From: Apiospora phragmitis
Lineage: Eukaryota; Ascomycota; Sordariomycetes; Amphisphaeriales; Apiosporaceae
NCBI GenBank assembly: GCA_038363925.1
Contig: JAQQWL010000013.1
Coordinates: 1,488,001 to 1,552,000 of the forward strand
Direction of reading: 5' to 3'
Length of the DNA stretch: 64,000 bases
Shown here: piece by piece, positions 23,434 to 33,951 of the stretch
Numbering within the stretch: position 1 is the first letter of the stretch
Layout: each line of letters begins with the position of its first letter
The notes under the pieces: model-generated
The model's database searches: none
Seen by the model: the letters and a program-made list of their open reading frames with translations, nothing else
What the model was told of the DNA's origin: nothing
Made by a program: the position numbers and the translations under genes

Positions 23434-25419
23434 ATGCCATTATCGCCCGCCGCTTCGTCCCATCACCTGGATACGGACAGCTCCGACTTGGCGTCACCAT
23501 CGTCATCTTCGGGGGCCACTGCGCAGCTAACACCTGACAACGACGACCCCACCTCTTTTTCCGACGATGAGAAGGATGAAGAGACTCCCTGGGTGGCCGA
23601 CGACGACCGCAATGGACAACACGATGTCGAGTCGGGGGGAGGTGCCTCGTACGAACTGCAGAACCTAAGTAGCCGTACCGGCAGGAAACCCGCCCGTGGT
23701 CGCGGCAAGGAGGAGCGGTTTGCCCCTGATGCGTCGGCGACGCGTCGACGGCTGAGCGACAGCACAGCGGCTAGCTTCCAACTGTACACGCCCGACGAGG
23801 AGCAGGCCGTGGTGCGCAAGTTTGATCGCAAGCTAGTTCTTTTTCTATCTATTTGCTATATGCTCTCCTTCCTAGATCGGTCAAGTATGCGTCCCCTTAT
23901 CTGTTTCTACCTATTGAACCGGCAGCCTAGCTGACCTGGCAGGATGTAGATATCGGCAATGCAAGAATCGCTGGTATGGAGAACGATCTGCAAACCCGCC
24001 CTCCTCGATCTGGGTGGTATGAGTGGTCTCTCACTTCATTCTATATCTCGTACATTGCGTTCGAGTGGATGTCTCTCTTGTGGAGGATCATCCCGGCTCA
24101 TATATACGTAAGTTGGGACGGCCGGCTGTTGACACCTGGCCTGCCACGACGACATTAACCACAATTGCAGGTGTCGCTCATTGTACTTTCGTGGGGCGTG
24201 ATAGCTTCAGTGCAGGCGGTGGCTACGTCGTACCTATGTTGATCTTCCTGCGGACGCTCTTGGGCATTGGCGAAGCTGCCTTCACCGGAGTCCCCTTTTT
24301 CCTGTCCTTCTTTTTCAAGAGGAGCGAGCTAGCCTACAGGACCGCGCTCTTTATATCTGGTGAGTTACTACCCAATCACTATATCTGCGTCATGTCAATA
24401 CTCCGTTGGAAACTATCATGGGCTGATGGCTTGCGATAACAGCTGCGCCACTTGCGACGACCTTCTCATCCTCTCTAGCATGGCTTATCATAAAACTAGG
24501 CGAGTCGGGTCCCATTGCGCCCTGGCGTGTCCTGTTCCTCGCAGAAGGGTTTCCGCCTCTTGTCGTTGCTGTAATCGCCTGGGGTGTTGTCCCAGACTCC
24601 CCCCAGACCGCACGGTACCTCACCACGCGAGAGAGAAAAGTCGCACACTTACGTCTTCGGCATGAAAAAGGCCAATCGCAGACTTCTAGCAAACACAGGG
24701 CCGAGAGCCGAGTCAAGGCGATCTCGTCAGCTCTGCTAGACCCCAAGGCGTGGCTGACGGCGGTGATGTTCTTCTTGACGAACATGGCCTACTCGTCCCT
24801 GCCAGTATTCCTTCCCATGATACTCAAAGAGATGGGCCACACAGCGCTGGAGAGCCAAGCTCTCAGCGCACCGCCGTATCTTATCTCCTTTGTGGCGGTT
24901 CTCACCACGGCGCATCTCTCGGATAAGCTGGGCGTGCGAGCGCCTTTCATCGTGGCGCACGCGCTCGCCTCGGCGGCGGGCTACCTGGCGCTCGCGCTCG
25001 CGCGCCCGCTGGGGCTGGGCTCGATGCTGCGCTACCTGGCCATCTACCCGGCGGCGGTCGGCTTTTTCAACGTCGTCGTCCTCGTCGTGGCCTGGAACAT
25101 CAACAACCAGCCGTCCGAGGGCCGGCGCGGCGGCGGCTTCGCGCTCATGCAGGTGGTGGGCCAGTGCGGCCCCCTGCTCGGCACCCGCCTGTACCCCAAG
25201 GGCGACGAGCCCTACTTCGAGCCCGGCATGTGGACGTGCGCCAGCGCCATGGCGGGCGTGGCGGTCGTCGCGCTGGTCCTGCGGCTCTACCTCGCGCACC
25301 TGAATGCACGGATGGCCGCGAGAGAGGGCGGCGGCGGCGAGGAAGTGCAGGGCTTGGTGGGAGGATTACCTGGGATGGAAGGGGCGAATAGCAGGGACCG
25401 GTTTAGATATATGTTGTGA
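23434..25419 (+). CDS. Dal5-like MFS transporter (anion:cation symporter family; one apparent frameshift)
   Basis: Major-facilitator permease resembling the fungal Dal5/allantoate permease subfamily, which imports organic anions such as vitamins, ureides and carboxylates. The substrate cannot be read from sequence. Exons 23434-23884, 23950-24107, 24171-24359, 24443-25419 with short GT-AG introns (65, 63 and 83 bp). Seen: an unusually long acidic hydrophilic N-terminus of about 130 residues, then the first helix and SFLDRSNIGNARIAG, typical of the family; LRTLLGIGEAAFTGVPFF; and in the C-terminal half NNQPSEGRRGGGFALMQ and QCGPLLGTRLYP, hallmark Dal5-family motifs. One base is missing near 24231-24243, between ATSYL and LIFLRTLLG; restoring it gives 592 codons. 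Upstream in-frame ATGs at 23383 and 23401 are alternatives. The 3' third is very GC-rich compared with exon 1. Confidence 0.88.
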
Positions 25420-26446
25420 TATGATTATACAGCGTACCTTCATACACAAGAAATATCAATATCGTACCTAATAGAGTACCTAACAGAAAGATAAGAACTC
25501 GTCATGAAGTTATTACTCTCATGTTCTTTCTCATTTACTTTCTCATTTGTTGCTCAGGGCCTGACTTCGGAGGCTGCCGGAGTTTAGGCACACCGGGAGA
25601 ATTGAGCTGGTTGCATCTGGTGAGATGGTGCGCACGGCCCTGACAGCCACCGGGACTAGCCGAGCCGATTTGGCTGGTTTTTGGCTGGTTTTTCCGTTGA
25701 TCGTCCCGTCAGTTGTCTAAATTCCGCAGCTTGTTTCAAATGGGAACAGGCCGGTGGGGGAGGGGGGGGGTTCCTGGAAGAGGCCTGGGGGAAGGCCTGG
25801 GGGAAGGCCTGGAAGAGCCCTAGGGGGAAGCTTAGGGGGCCTGAGGGAGGCCTAGGGGGAGGCCTGGAAGAGGCCTAGGGCTAAGCTTAGGGGAGGCCTG
25901 GGGAGGCCCGGACCCTTTTCAGCCAGTCAGCAGATTATGGGCACACTATTTGCAATCAGCTGTTTCTGGTGATCTGATTGGATAAAGGGTTAGAGCCCGA
26001 GCGTTCTGCTGATCTAGAAATATAGCTGATTCCCGAGCGTGGTTTTGAAACGCGTTACTAAAGTCTGCTGCTTATATGCTTTTATGCAAAAATCGGCTGA
26101 AACTTATGTCAGTCAGCTCGGATGAAACGCGCCCTAACCTCGTGGCGCGAACTGGCTGCTTGCTATCCGTACCTCGTCACCAATGACCAAGTGCTAGGTT
26201 CTCTTCCACTTTTTTCTCTCCTCAACGCAATAACCACCACTCACCTCGACCGTCAATTTGATAGCACAGCATCGACACCATCTGTCTCGACAGCGCCCCT
26301 GTGACACTTCCTGCTGTCTCTTTTTCCGTACCTATACTTCAGCACTTACTCCGTGACTGCTGACTGCTGACCGCGACCGTGACTGTGCCCTTCGATATCG
26401 CACAGTCAACCCTACACCAACCCTTCGACTCTATCTACTCTACTTT
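25420..26446. other. Intergenic with G-rich minisatellite
   Basis: Between the MFS and F-box genes. Holds the minisatellite at 25740-25915, a pair of CCCGAGCGT direct repeats (near 26000 and 26033), and from about 26190 a pyrimidine-rich leader of the F-box gene. No coding sequence is recognised. Confidence 0.6.
25740..25915 (+). repeat. Degenerate AGGCCT-based G-rich minisatellite
   Basis: Repeated units built on GGAGGCCTGGGGGA / GGCCTGGAAGAG / CTTAGGGG with strong G bias on the plus strand and a G10 run near its left end. At least ten GGCCT or related cores lie in 175 bp. Unit length varies around 10-16 bp. Confidence 0.85.
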
Positions 26447-29400
26447 ATGCAACTAGGGCCTACCAACATTTCCACCCAGACTCATCCGACAAGCGCTTCT
26501 CCGTCCCCCCACTCCTCCTACCAACATGGCCTTCCTCAGCTTCACCATGCTGGCTCTGTCCCAGACGACATGCAGCCCCGCTCCCCAAGCGATCGCGCGC
26601 CGCAGTCTGCCATCGGAGGTCGAGGTGGTAGCTCGGATGCGCCTGTCCCGGGAGTCAGCGCCACCCAGCTGGAAGACCGACTTCGAGGACTGAATGTAGC
26701 TGGCTTGCAGGTCACCGACCACCCCAAGACTCCTGGCCATAGGATTTCCGAGTACGAAAATGCCTTGACTCCCGCGACTCCCCGTCAAGCCTTGGGCTTC
26801 AAGGTTGTCCGGCGTGCCGCCTCGCAGACGGACGGCGCACAGCTCACTGATTTCCCCAATGGTTTGTGAGCCCATCCTAGAAATTACGTCCTGCTTGCAT
26901 CGGTATACTGATATGAGCTGCTCCATGTAGAGATTCTGACGCATATCCTCTCTCACCTGCACCCCGACTCTCATGCATCGGTCGCGTTGGTATCGAAGCG
27001 ATTCTACACACTCGTGACGACACCGCATGCCTGGCGAATGGCTTTCCAGCGTTACTTCCCGGGACAGGATGCCATGGTGGCCCCTGAGAAGACCACAGGA
27101 CCTTTGGGCCATGATGACACCGAGTTCATACGCTCCGAAGTTCGCCATTTCACGCGACTCACTGCTCATGCATCTTGGCGCAGCGAGTACCTACTTCGAA
27201 CCCGCCTTCTGCGAAGTCTTGTTAGAGGCAAGCCTGGGTCGAGCTCTGGGGGCATCGGCTCTTCGTCGCGGTCAAGCCATTCTACCAAGAAGGCTAGCGC
27301 GGTTTTGACTTACAACTCGAAACTGCCATCTATGGTGACGAATGTCCATGCTACCTTCACGTCCACTGGGAAGAAACCGCCGCGGGTCATCCATGCTGCC
27401 GCGGATATGTGTGTTACCAGCGCGAGCGACCCAACCACTGGCAGGGTGGAGAAATGGGGCCTCGATGATCCTTTTGCGTTCGCGCAGCTGGACGAATCAG
27501 CACCTCAGTTTCTCCCCTTTGGGATTGGAGAGGGCCCTGCCGTACTTCCCAATGTCATGGATGTGAGCCAGCCTTATGGCGTCGTTGGAGGTGAAGGCTT
27601 CCCTGGCGGTCGTGTCTTTTTCCGCCCAAGTGGTGAGTTTAGGGGTAGGTATCTTGGTCAGGAATCGACTGTGGTCGATGCCCACGCCGACATTCCCAAA
27701 ATCCCCGAGCTCTCAGAAGCGATCAGCTCTTTGTGGATCGCTAAAACGCCTGCCGTGCCGTCTATAACAAGTACCATGGTGGGCATTCTGGTCGGCTCAA
27801 CATTGGGCATTGTTACCTCTTATGCGCTGGGTCATGATCCTTCGGGTCCTCGCTATTCGAACAGTGAAATCAGCGCTCGCTGGGTTCTCAGTCCTGGTGT
27901 TCCCATCATTGGGATCAAGGTTGACGAGAGCTACAACCAGAAAAGAAAATCGGCCGCTAGAGTTTGGGCAGTTGCTCTGAACGCGCTTGGCGAGGTGTAT
28001 TATCTGACGCACCCTCCGACTCCTGTTGTCAAGTCTAAGACAGAGGACAGCGTTAAATGTGCTTGGCATGCTGGTCGTACCGCCTATTGGCAGCTGATTG
28101 AAGGAACTCGCCGGCAAGCGCGACCTGACGAGTCTGGCAAGAACGCTGTTCGTGGGCGTACTCTCCGAGATCTCCTTCCAATGCCATGGACTTGAAGAAG
28201 GACCAAATGATTGCGGAAGCCCGGGAAATCGAGAGATTCCTGCGGTATAAGCCAGCTCACTTTCGAAAGGTTTGTGACGGCTGGGACATGCGACGCAAAC
28301 TCGAGGTCGACTTCGCCAGTACTGATGACCATGACTCCGGCGAGGGTATCCTTGTCCTCAGCTGTGGCTACGAAGACGAACAAACGCCATCCGTAACACG
28401 ATATGTGCGCGATTCTTCCTACCGTCCGCAGTCCCTCAGCACCTCGGAGACTCCTATCGAGACGCCTGTGACCCAGCCAGTTCCTTCAATTTTTGGAGGC
28501 GCTAAGCCAAGGTCCCCTCACCCAAGTCATCAGCGTCGCCGTTGCTGCGACAGGTCCTGTCTACTTCGGGTAGTGGGGTGTCAAGTCCCGAATCGACATT
28601 GAAGCAGGAGGACCTTGACGAGTGGCGCGAATCTTCATTCTTAATGAAGGGCTGCGAGAACTCCCAGATCACTGTCAGCACTGTGGATTTGTCATCGTTT
28701 GCACTGATGACCTCGTCCGAGGACCCATTGCAAGATTCCTCTAATGGTACCATGGGGTCAATGACGCCCACTGGACAGGCTCCGACGGATCTTCCTGGCA
28801 GAGGCGCCAGGATACTCGGTATCGGTACAAACTCCGGGAAGGTCCTGTTGTGGAATATGCGAGAAGCACATGTCAGTGCCGGTGTGCAACCTATCCGTGT
28901 CATTCAGACGGAGTCCCCCGAGGTTTCGGCTCTGGCCATCTCTGCCTCTCTACCTAGTTCATGGTGGAAGCGATGGCCTTGTGCAGGCTTGGGATCCTCT
29001 AGCTTCCACGCCGGAGCCTATTCGAACACTGAATGCGCGCTCGACTGGCCGAGTTCCCCGACATATCCTCAACGCAAATCCGACCCTCCATAGCAGTAGC
29101 TTTTCAGCAGTTGGGGCGATCTATCTTGATCCAGATCCTGTTATGTTGCGAGGTATCCTGGCATTCGGTACCTTCGTCCGATACTGGGCGTATAGCTCAT
29201 CTGGGCAACCTTCCGGTCGTAAACGCCGAGTACGCCACTCAGACGTCCACGGACGTCTTGCCACCCGACGGCCTGGTGGGGGTATCAAAGGCTTCATCGC
29301 CGCCGAGACCGAGGAACTGCGAATTGAGCAGCAAATCAAGGCTCGAGAGGATGCGTGGCTTCGCTCACGGTTTGGGGTTGGCCTTTGCGACCTGACCGAA

Positions 29401-30002
29401 GAAGAAGCCCTGCGTTATGCGGAGATGGTTTCCCAAGAAGCGTTCCAGCTTGAAGAGCAGCGTCGAACCAGTGCCAGTGACACGGGCTCTGCCGCCGACT
29501 TTGACACAACCTCCACTACAGGAAGTTTGGACACTGTCACGCCTGACCCCAGCATCACCGGGCTCAGCATCCCTGCTGCGGCTAGCTCTAGCGTACAAGC
29601 CGCTCCAGCATCCGATCCCGAAAGTGACTACGAACTGCAGATACAGCAAGCTATTCGTCTATCACTTCTCGAAGGAGGGGACGATGCGGGCCAGTCTCTC
29701 GAGAGACTAGCTCGGGCGACTATGATGGTCCCATGCTGTACAAGGAGAAACAGCAGGGCAAGCAGCCCATCTCGAGCTCGCCCTCTTCAAGCCACACCCC
29801 CTTGGTCCAGCGGGCCGAGACTTCCGGTTCCACTGCTTTCGATGCCAATGAAGAGGACGAGGACTTGGGATTGGCTCTAGAGCTGAGTCTTGCTGAAGAG
29901 CAGAGCCGACAGTCTGCCTCGAGTGCCACCATGCCCGATGATGAGTTTCCAGCCCTGGGAAGCAATAGTGGTAAAGGCAAGGGCAAGGCTATGTTCTTCT
30001 GA
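26447..30002 (+). CDS. Ufo1-like F-box protein with ubiquitin-interacting motifs (four apparent frameshifts)
   Basis: Predicted substrate receptor of an SCF ubiquitin ligase, like yeast Ufo1, which combines an F-box, a WD/beta-propeller-like region and three UIMs. Exon 1 is 26447-26861, a 69 bp intron is 26862-26930, exon 2 is 26931-30002. Seen: Ser/Pro-rich N-terminus; F-box at EILTHILSHLHPDSHASVAL with WRMAFQRYFPG after it; propeller-like segments including LGIGTNSGKVLLWNMR and LVHGGSDGLVQAWDPLAS; then UIMs at about 29398 (EEALRYAEMVSQEAF), 29626 (ELQIQQAIRLSLLE) and 29860 (DLGLALELSLAEEQ). Frame breaks: missing base near 28170-28185; missing base somewhere in 28500-28580; extra base near 28940-28950; missing G near 29715-29720. 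Net correction gives 1163 codons. A later ATG (26570) is an alternative start. Confidence 0.85.
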
Positions 30003-31102
30003 GAGATGGTGACACGAACCTTAAGGGGGTGTTCAGTTTTTGTGTCTGTTGTTTTTCGATTCGCGATTAATCCTGTTTCTTCGTTTCGTGCCCCGCTGCT
30101 GTTATGGAAGGAATTGCTTCATTTTATAGCCAGAGAACACGCCAGCCTATCAGTGTTATTTGCATGCCATAATTGCCTAATTGAATTTGCTATTTACTCT
30201 CAACCATGATCTCTAATAAGTCGAGGTTTGCTGCGACAATGAACCAGCTTGTGTTCCATCCTCGCCTGTGGATTTCCCCGAGCCATCTCTGCATTGCTTA
30301 GGGATCTCACGGCATTATTACCAAAGAGTAGCATCAAGAGTGATGACAAGTTTTTATTTGTTTATCTGTTTGTTTGCTTATTTTACTTCTATATCGATTG
30401 TGAGAGCAAGTATCAAGTAGTAGCCCATCTCACTCCCCTGTCCCTCTCCTGTATGAGCCACAATCTTCTCAATTCCCATGGGTTCGTTCTCCTCGGGCCC
30501 TTTGACCCATCATCTCCTTGGACGCGTGCTGCTACTACCGTGCAAGTCCATGTATACATATCCAACTTGAAGAACTGCTTTTGCGTCGGCAAAAACAACA
30601 CAGTATTCCACCAACGCCATATTGTACAAACTCTGTTTGCCTTATAGTCTGCCCAGGGTAGGTTTGTTGTTTAGAGAGAACAGGGATGTTGCAGAATACC
30701 CTCCCCTGCTTGCACCCATTAACCAAGGAGGCGGTGAAAACGAAAAAAAGGGGTAACCACCCCAAAGAGCGTTTGATGTCATATCCCGAATAGAAACCAA
30801 AAGCCGTATAAAACTCCTTAGACCGCTAGTGTATAGATTTATGCCAAAGAGTAGAAATGGAAGAAAAAATAAGGGTTCCCAAGGCGTGTATAGAGAGGAC
30901 GAGACGAGCTGGGGTAAGAAATGAAGAATAATAAAACACATAGTAATCATACGGCGGCGCATCAAGCAGCAGCTCGGCGTGTATAGAGAAATGAGGAGCT
31001 CCAAGTTGAGGAGCAATGCGAGAAGACGATTGCGGTTCTGTAGCGCGCCAAGGTCGTGGCTGCTCAGGTTAGGTCATTGTGGGATTTTGGGGTGGGGCGG
31101 CA
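30003..31102. other. Convergent intergenic region
   Basis: Lies between the 3' ends of the F-box gene (+) and the aspartic-protease-like gene (-). T-rich stretches near 30340-30390 and A-rich ones near 30860-30950 are consistent with 3'-end formation. No gene is recognised. Confidence 0.6.
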
Positions 31103-33951
31103 TCATTGCTCCTCCCAGCTATACCGTCTCGATGCTGGCTGCGGTATATGTACAACGTCAACACCGTCGAGACACCCTCTGGTTGCAGACGGTGCTCCCG
31201 GTGGCGTCGGGATGTGGACGAGATCCGCACGAGGGTCTAGGCGGTTCGCAAAGTCCTCCGACCGTGGAGGTGGTTGCGGTATGTGGATGAATTCATCCTG
31301 GCCGTCGAGGCGGCTAGAGGTTGGACTTGGTTCCTCCTCGGGCTCCGAAGGCGGTGTCAGTCCTCCGAAAGATCCCTGTCGCGTATTGTCGCCCTGCAGG
31401 ACGCGGAGCTCTCCGTGCTCATCCTCCTCAACGGTAAAGTTACTCCCCAAAGTATCGGCATTTGACCCACGCCGAGACTCCTGCGCCGATGGTATCGTTG
31501 GCATAACGAAGGCGTGTCCGTCGGGTCCGACTAGCCGAGGTGGTGCAGGGCGTTGGTGCGGCAAGCGCACGTTGTTTGGTAGAGGGCCGAGGCATACTAT
31601 TCTCGTGGTATCAATAGGAGCACGCTGGGTTGCCGGTGGAGGCGGTTGTGATAATAATCCCGTGGGGGAAGTGGGTGAGACACCACCGGACGAGTCGGAT
31701 CGACCTATAGATCGATGGTCGAGCGTATTAGGGGAGGGTAGCGGATATGTTACGCTGGGATTAGAGCGCGACCACGAAGTTTGTGACGTAAACGCAATGG
31801 GCGAGGGGGGGTCGGGCATTCGACCCGTCCAGTCTCCCCATGTGGCGTCATAGGAGACGGTAGAGGATACGTCGAGTTGTTGCTAGATGTCGGGGACGGG
31901 GCTTGATCCGTACTCAGATGATCCAAAGGTCGGTAGTGTGCCACATGGCTTATGTCTTGATGGCTTTTACCCTCTTCTGGCATAGAGAGTCCGCTGGCTG
32001 GCGGCGTGTACTCAGGAACGGGTCCTTGCAGTTGTCTATCCATCTTAATCCGTGCAATCTCATACGCGCCGAGATTGTGCGTATCTTCCGAGCCGAACTC
32101 GGTTGTGTCATTGATGGAATGGGCATCTGACGCATCCAACTCCACGGGTTGCGGAGGACGGCCAACTCATAGCGTTCGTGATTCATATCAGCCCCCACCT
32201 CGACTGCCCGAGTCGTGTTTGCAGGAACCTCGGGCACGTCACTTTTCTTGCCTCTTTTCGCCGAAAACCTCTTAGTGATTCTCGAAAAGATTCTTCTCGC
32301 GGGAGTCTGGGGGGTCTCCTGTTCAGAAGTGGTATCGCTACCTTTCCAATCGTCCACCTCGGATACGCGATTTCTCATTTGCTTCTTCCTTCTCCTACGG
32401 AGACAGAATAACGCGGCTAAAGAAGCGATCCCGATCAGGGAAGCTCCGACAGCGATGCCGATTATCTGTGGTGTCCCTAATCCTTCCTGCTTATCCCCCG
32501 GCTGGGATGGGGGACCCGGGTAGGGACTAGTGCTGTCTGACTTGATTGTCACGATAGACGTATTGTGGCGCGGATTCTCGGGAAACAAAGCCTTATGAAC
32601 TGAGAATGTGCTCGACTCGTAGTTCGTGATCAAATACGCCTCTTGCATAAACGCCCTCCCAATTATAGCCTGGTTAGCATTATCATGTCTCTTCAGAGGA
32701 AAGTAAGGAATAGCTGCATCGCCATAGCTGAAAAGATTTTGGAACGGGAATCGGAGCGTCTGGGCAAATGCACTGGCCGAGATAGTGATATTGACGGCCC
32801 CAGGAATGTCCAGCGGGTGGCCAAAGTTATCTAGGTTGTCCGAGCTAGACAGGGTGAAAGTGAAGGAAAGGTCTGGGCGTTGAAAGCTGTCGAAGATGCC
32901 GTCGTTGGAGTACATATACAAGCCGAAAGTCTCGTTCCACTTCAGGCCAAGTGCTTGCGCAAAATGTTCGCAAACAGGGGTCGGGAGCCACAGGTAGGGA
33001 GTTGTGGTGTCAATGACTGCCTTGACCGACTCATTGAACGAGAGGAGGGTCCTCGAGGTCGAACTCCACTGGGTTGGAGCCCCATCCGCATTGGTAACTT
33101 CGGCGCTAATCCCACGAACTAGAACTTCGGTTTCGCGGTCGATATTAAGATTGAAATTCGTCGCGTGCGGGACAAACCGATTCCTATCGTAGCCTCCCAG
33201 GGTGATGGAAATGGGCGTTCCCGCTTCTCCCTCATAGTAGGCCCCGGCAGTATAGCCATAGCTGTGGCTAGGAACGACGCCGATTTGCTCCACCAAATTA
33301 GCCAGAGGGCTCAGCACAACGGCATCCTGAAATTTCCCCGGCGTGATCCCAAGACCGAAGAAGCCGGTGAAATATTGCGTGTCATTGATGCCAGCGACGA
33401 TTTGTTTCTGCAGTGCCGTCTGCGATTGTCTTGCGCTATCGTAGACAACAATCGTTTCCATGGCATAATCGCCGTTCCCTGCGAGATTGTCCGACCCAAG
33501 TTTGTACTGTCCCAATGAACCCCAGCTTCGGGATGCGCCGACGTCGAAAACATTGCCGCGGGACGTTTTGCAAACAGTGGCTATTCCAGCGACGTTAGGA
33601 AAATTTACACAGCAGTTAGTTGTTGAAGTTTGGACGTACTCGAATCGCACCCGCTACTTTCCACAACCCATAGTTCCGAGAGGGCGGTGTTCACGGTAAC
33701 ATCGACTTGCTGGGCGGGCTCTCCGACGAAGAGTACAATAGCAGACCAGTTGCCGTCGATACCGTACCTATACTCAGAATAATTATGCATTAGTATTGGT
33801 GCATCCCTTGCGTGGTTGGAAAACCGTTGCACACATGCCATTTTTGGGAGGGCTCGAGCCACAGAGCCTCAAGATGGGCGGATACCAAGGTACTCGCAGC
33901 AAACACCAACAAAGCTCCGAGAAGCTTCGGCGCATATCGTGTCGAACACAT
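31103..33951 (-). CDS. Membrane-anchored aspartic-protease-like (peptidase A1 fold) protein, probably inactive (two apparent frameshifts)
   Basis: Secretory type I membrane protein with a pepsin-like (A1) ectodomain. Exons 33835-33951, 33640-33772, 31103-33580; introns of 62 and 59 bp. The first acceptor could also lie at 33768, with the donor shifted by two bases. Seen: signal peptide (LLGALLVFAASTLVSA); first lobe YGIDGNWSAIVLFVGEP then VNTALSELWVV, where the catalytic Asp of the DTG motif is Asn; second lobe VIDTTTPYLWLP, retaining Asp; Cys pairs; AIIGRAFMQEAYL; a single transmembrane helix with RRRRKKQ after it; and a long cytoplasmic Pro/Ser-rich tail with three HIP(Q/T)P motifs and a RRYSWEEQ end. 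Missing bases near 32148 and near 31850-31856; corrected length 910 codons. Loss of one catalytic Asp argues against proteolysis and for a sensor or binding role, which is inference. Confidence 0.82.

Noticed and set aside
24736..25303. Long Arg/Ala-rich open frames overlapping the MFS 3' exon on both strands
   Set aside because: They are created by the high GC content of the true frame, which carries clear MFS motifs.
25990..26120. Possible MITE or element end between CCCGAGCGT repeats and AAACGCG words
   Set aside because: Only short direct repeats are visible; no terminal inverted repeats or target-site duplication could be paired.
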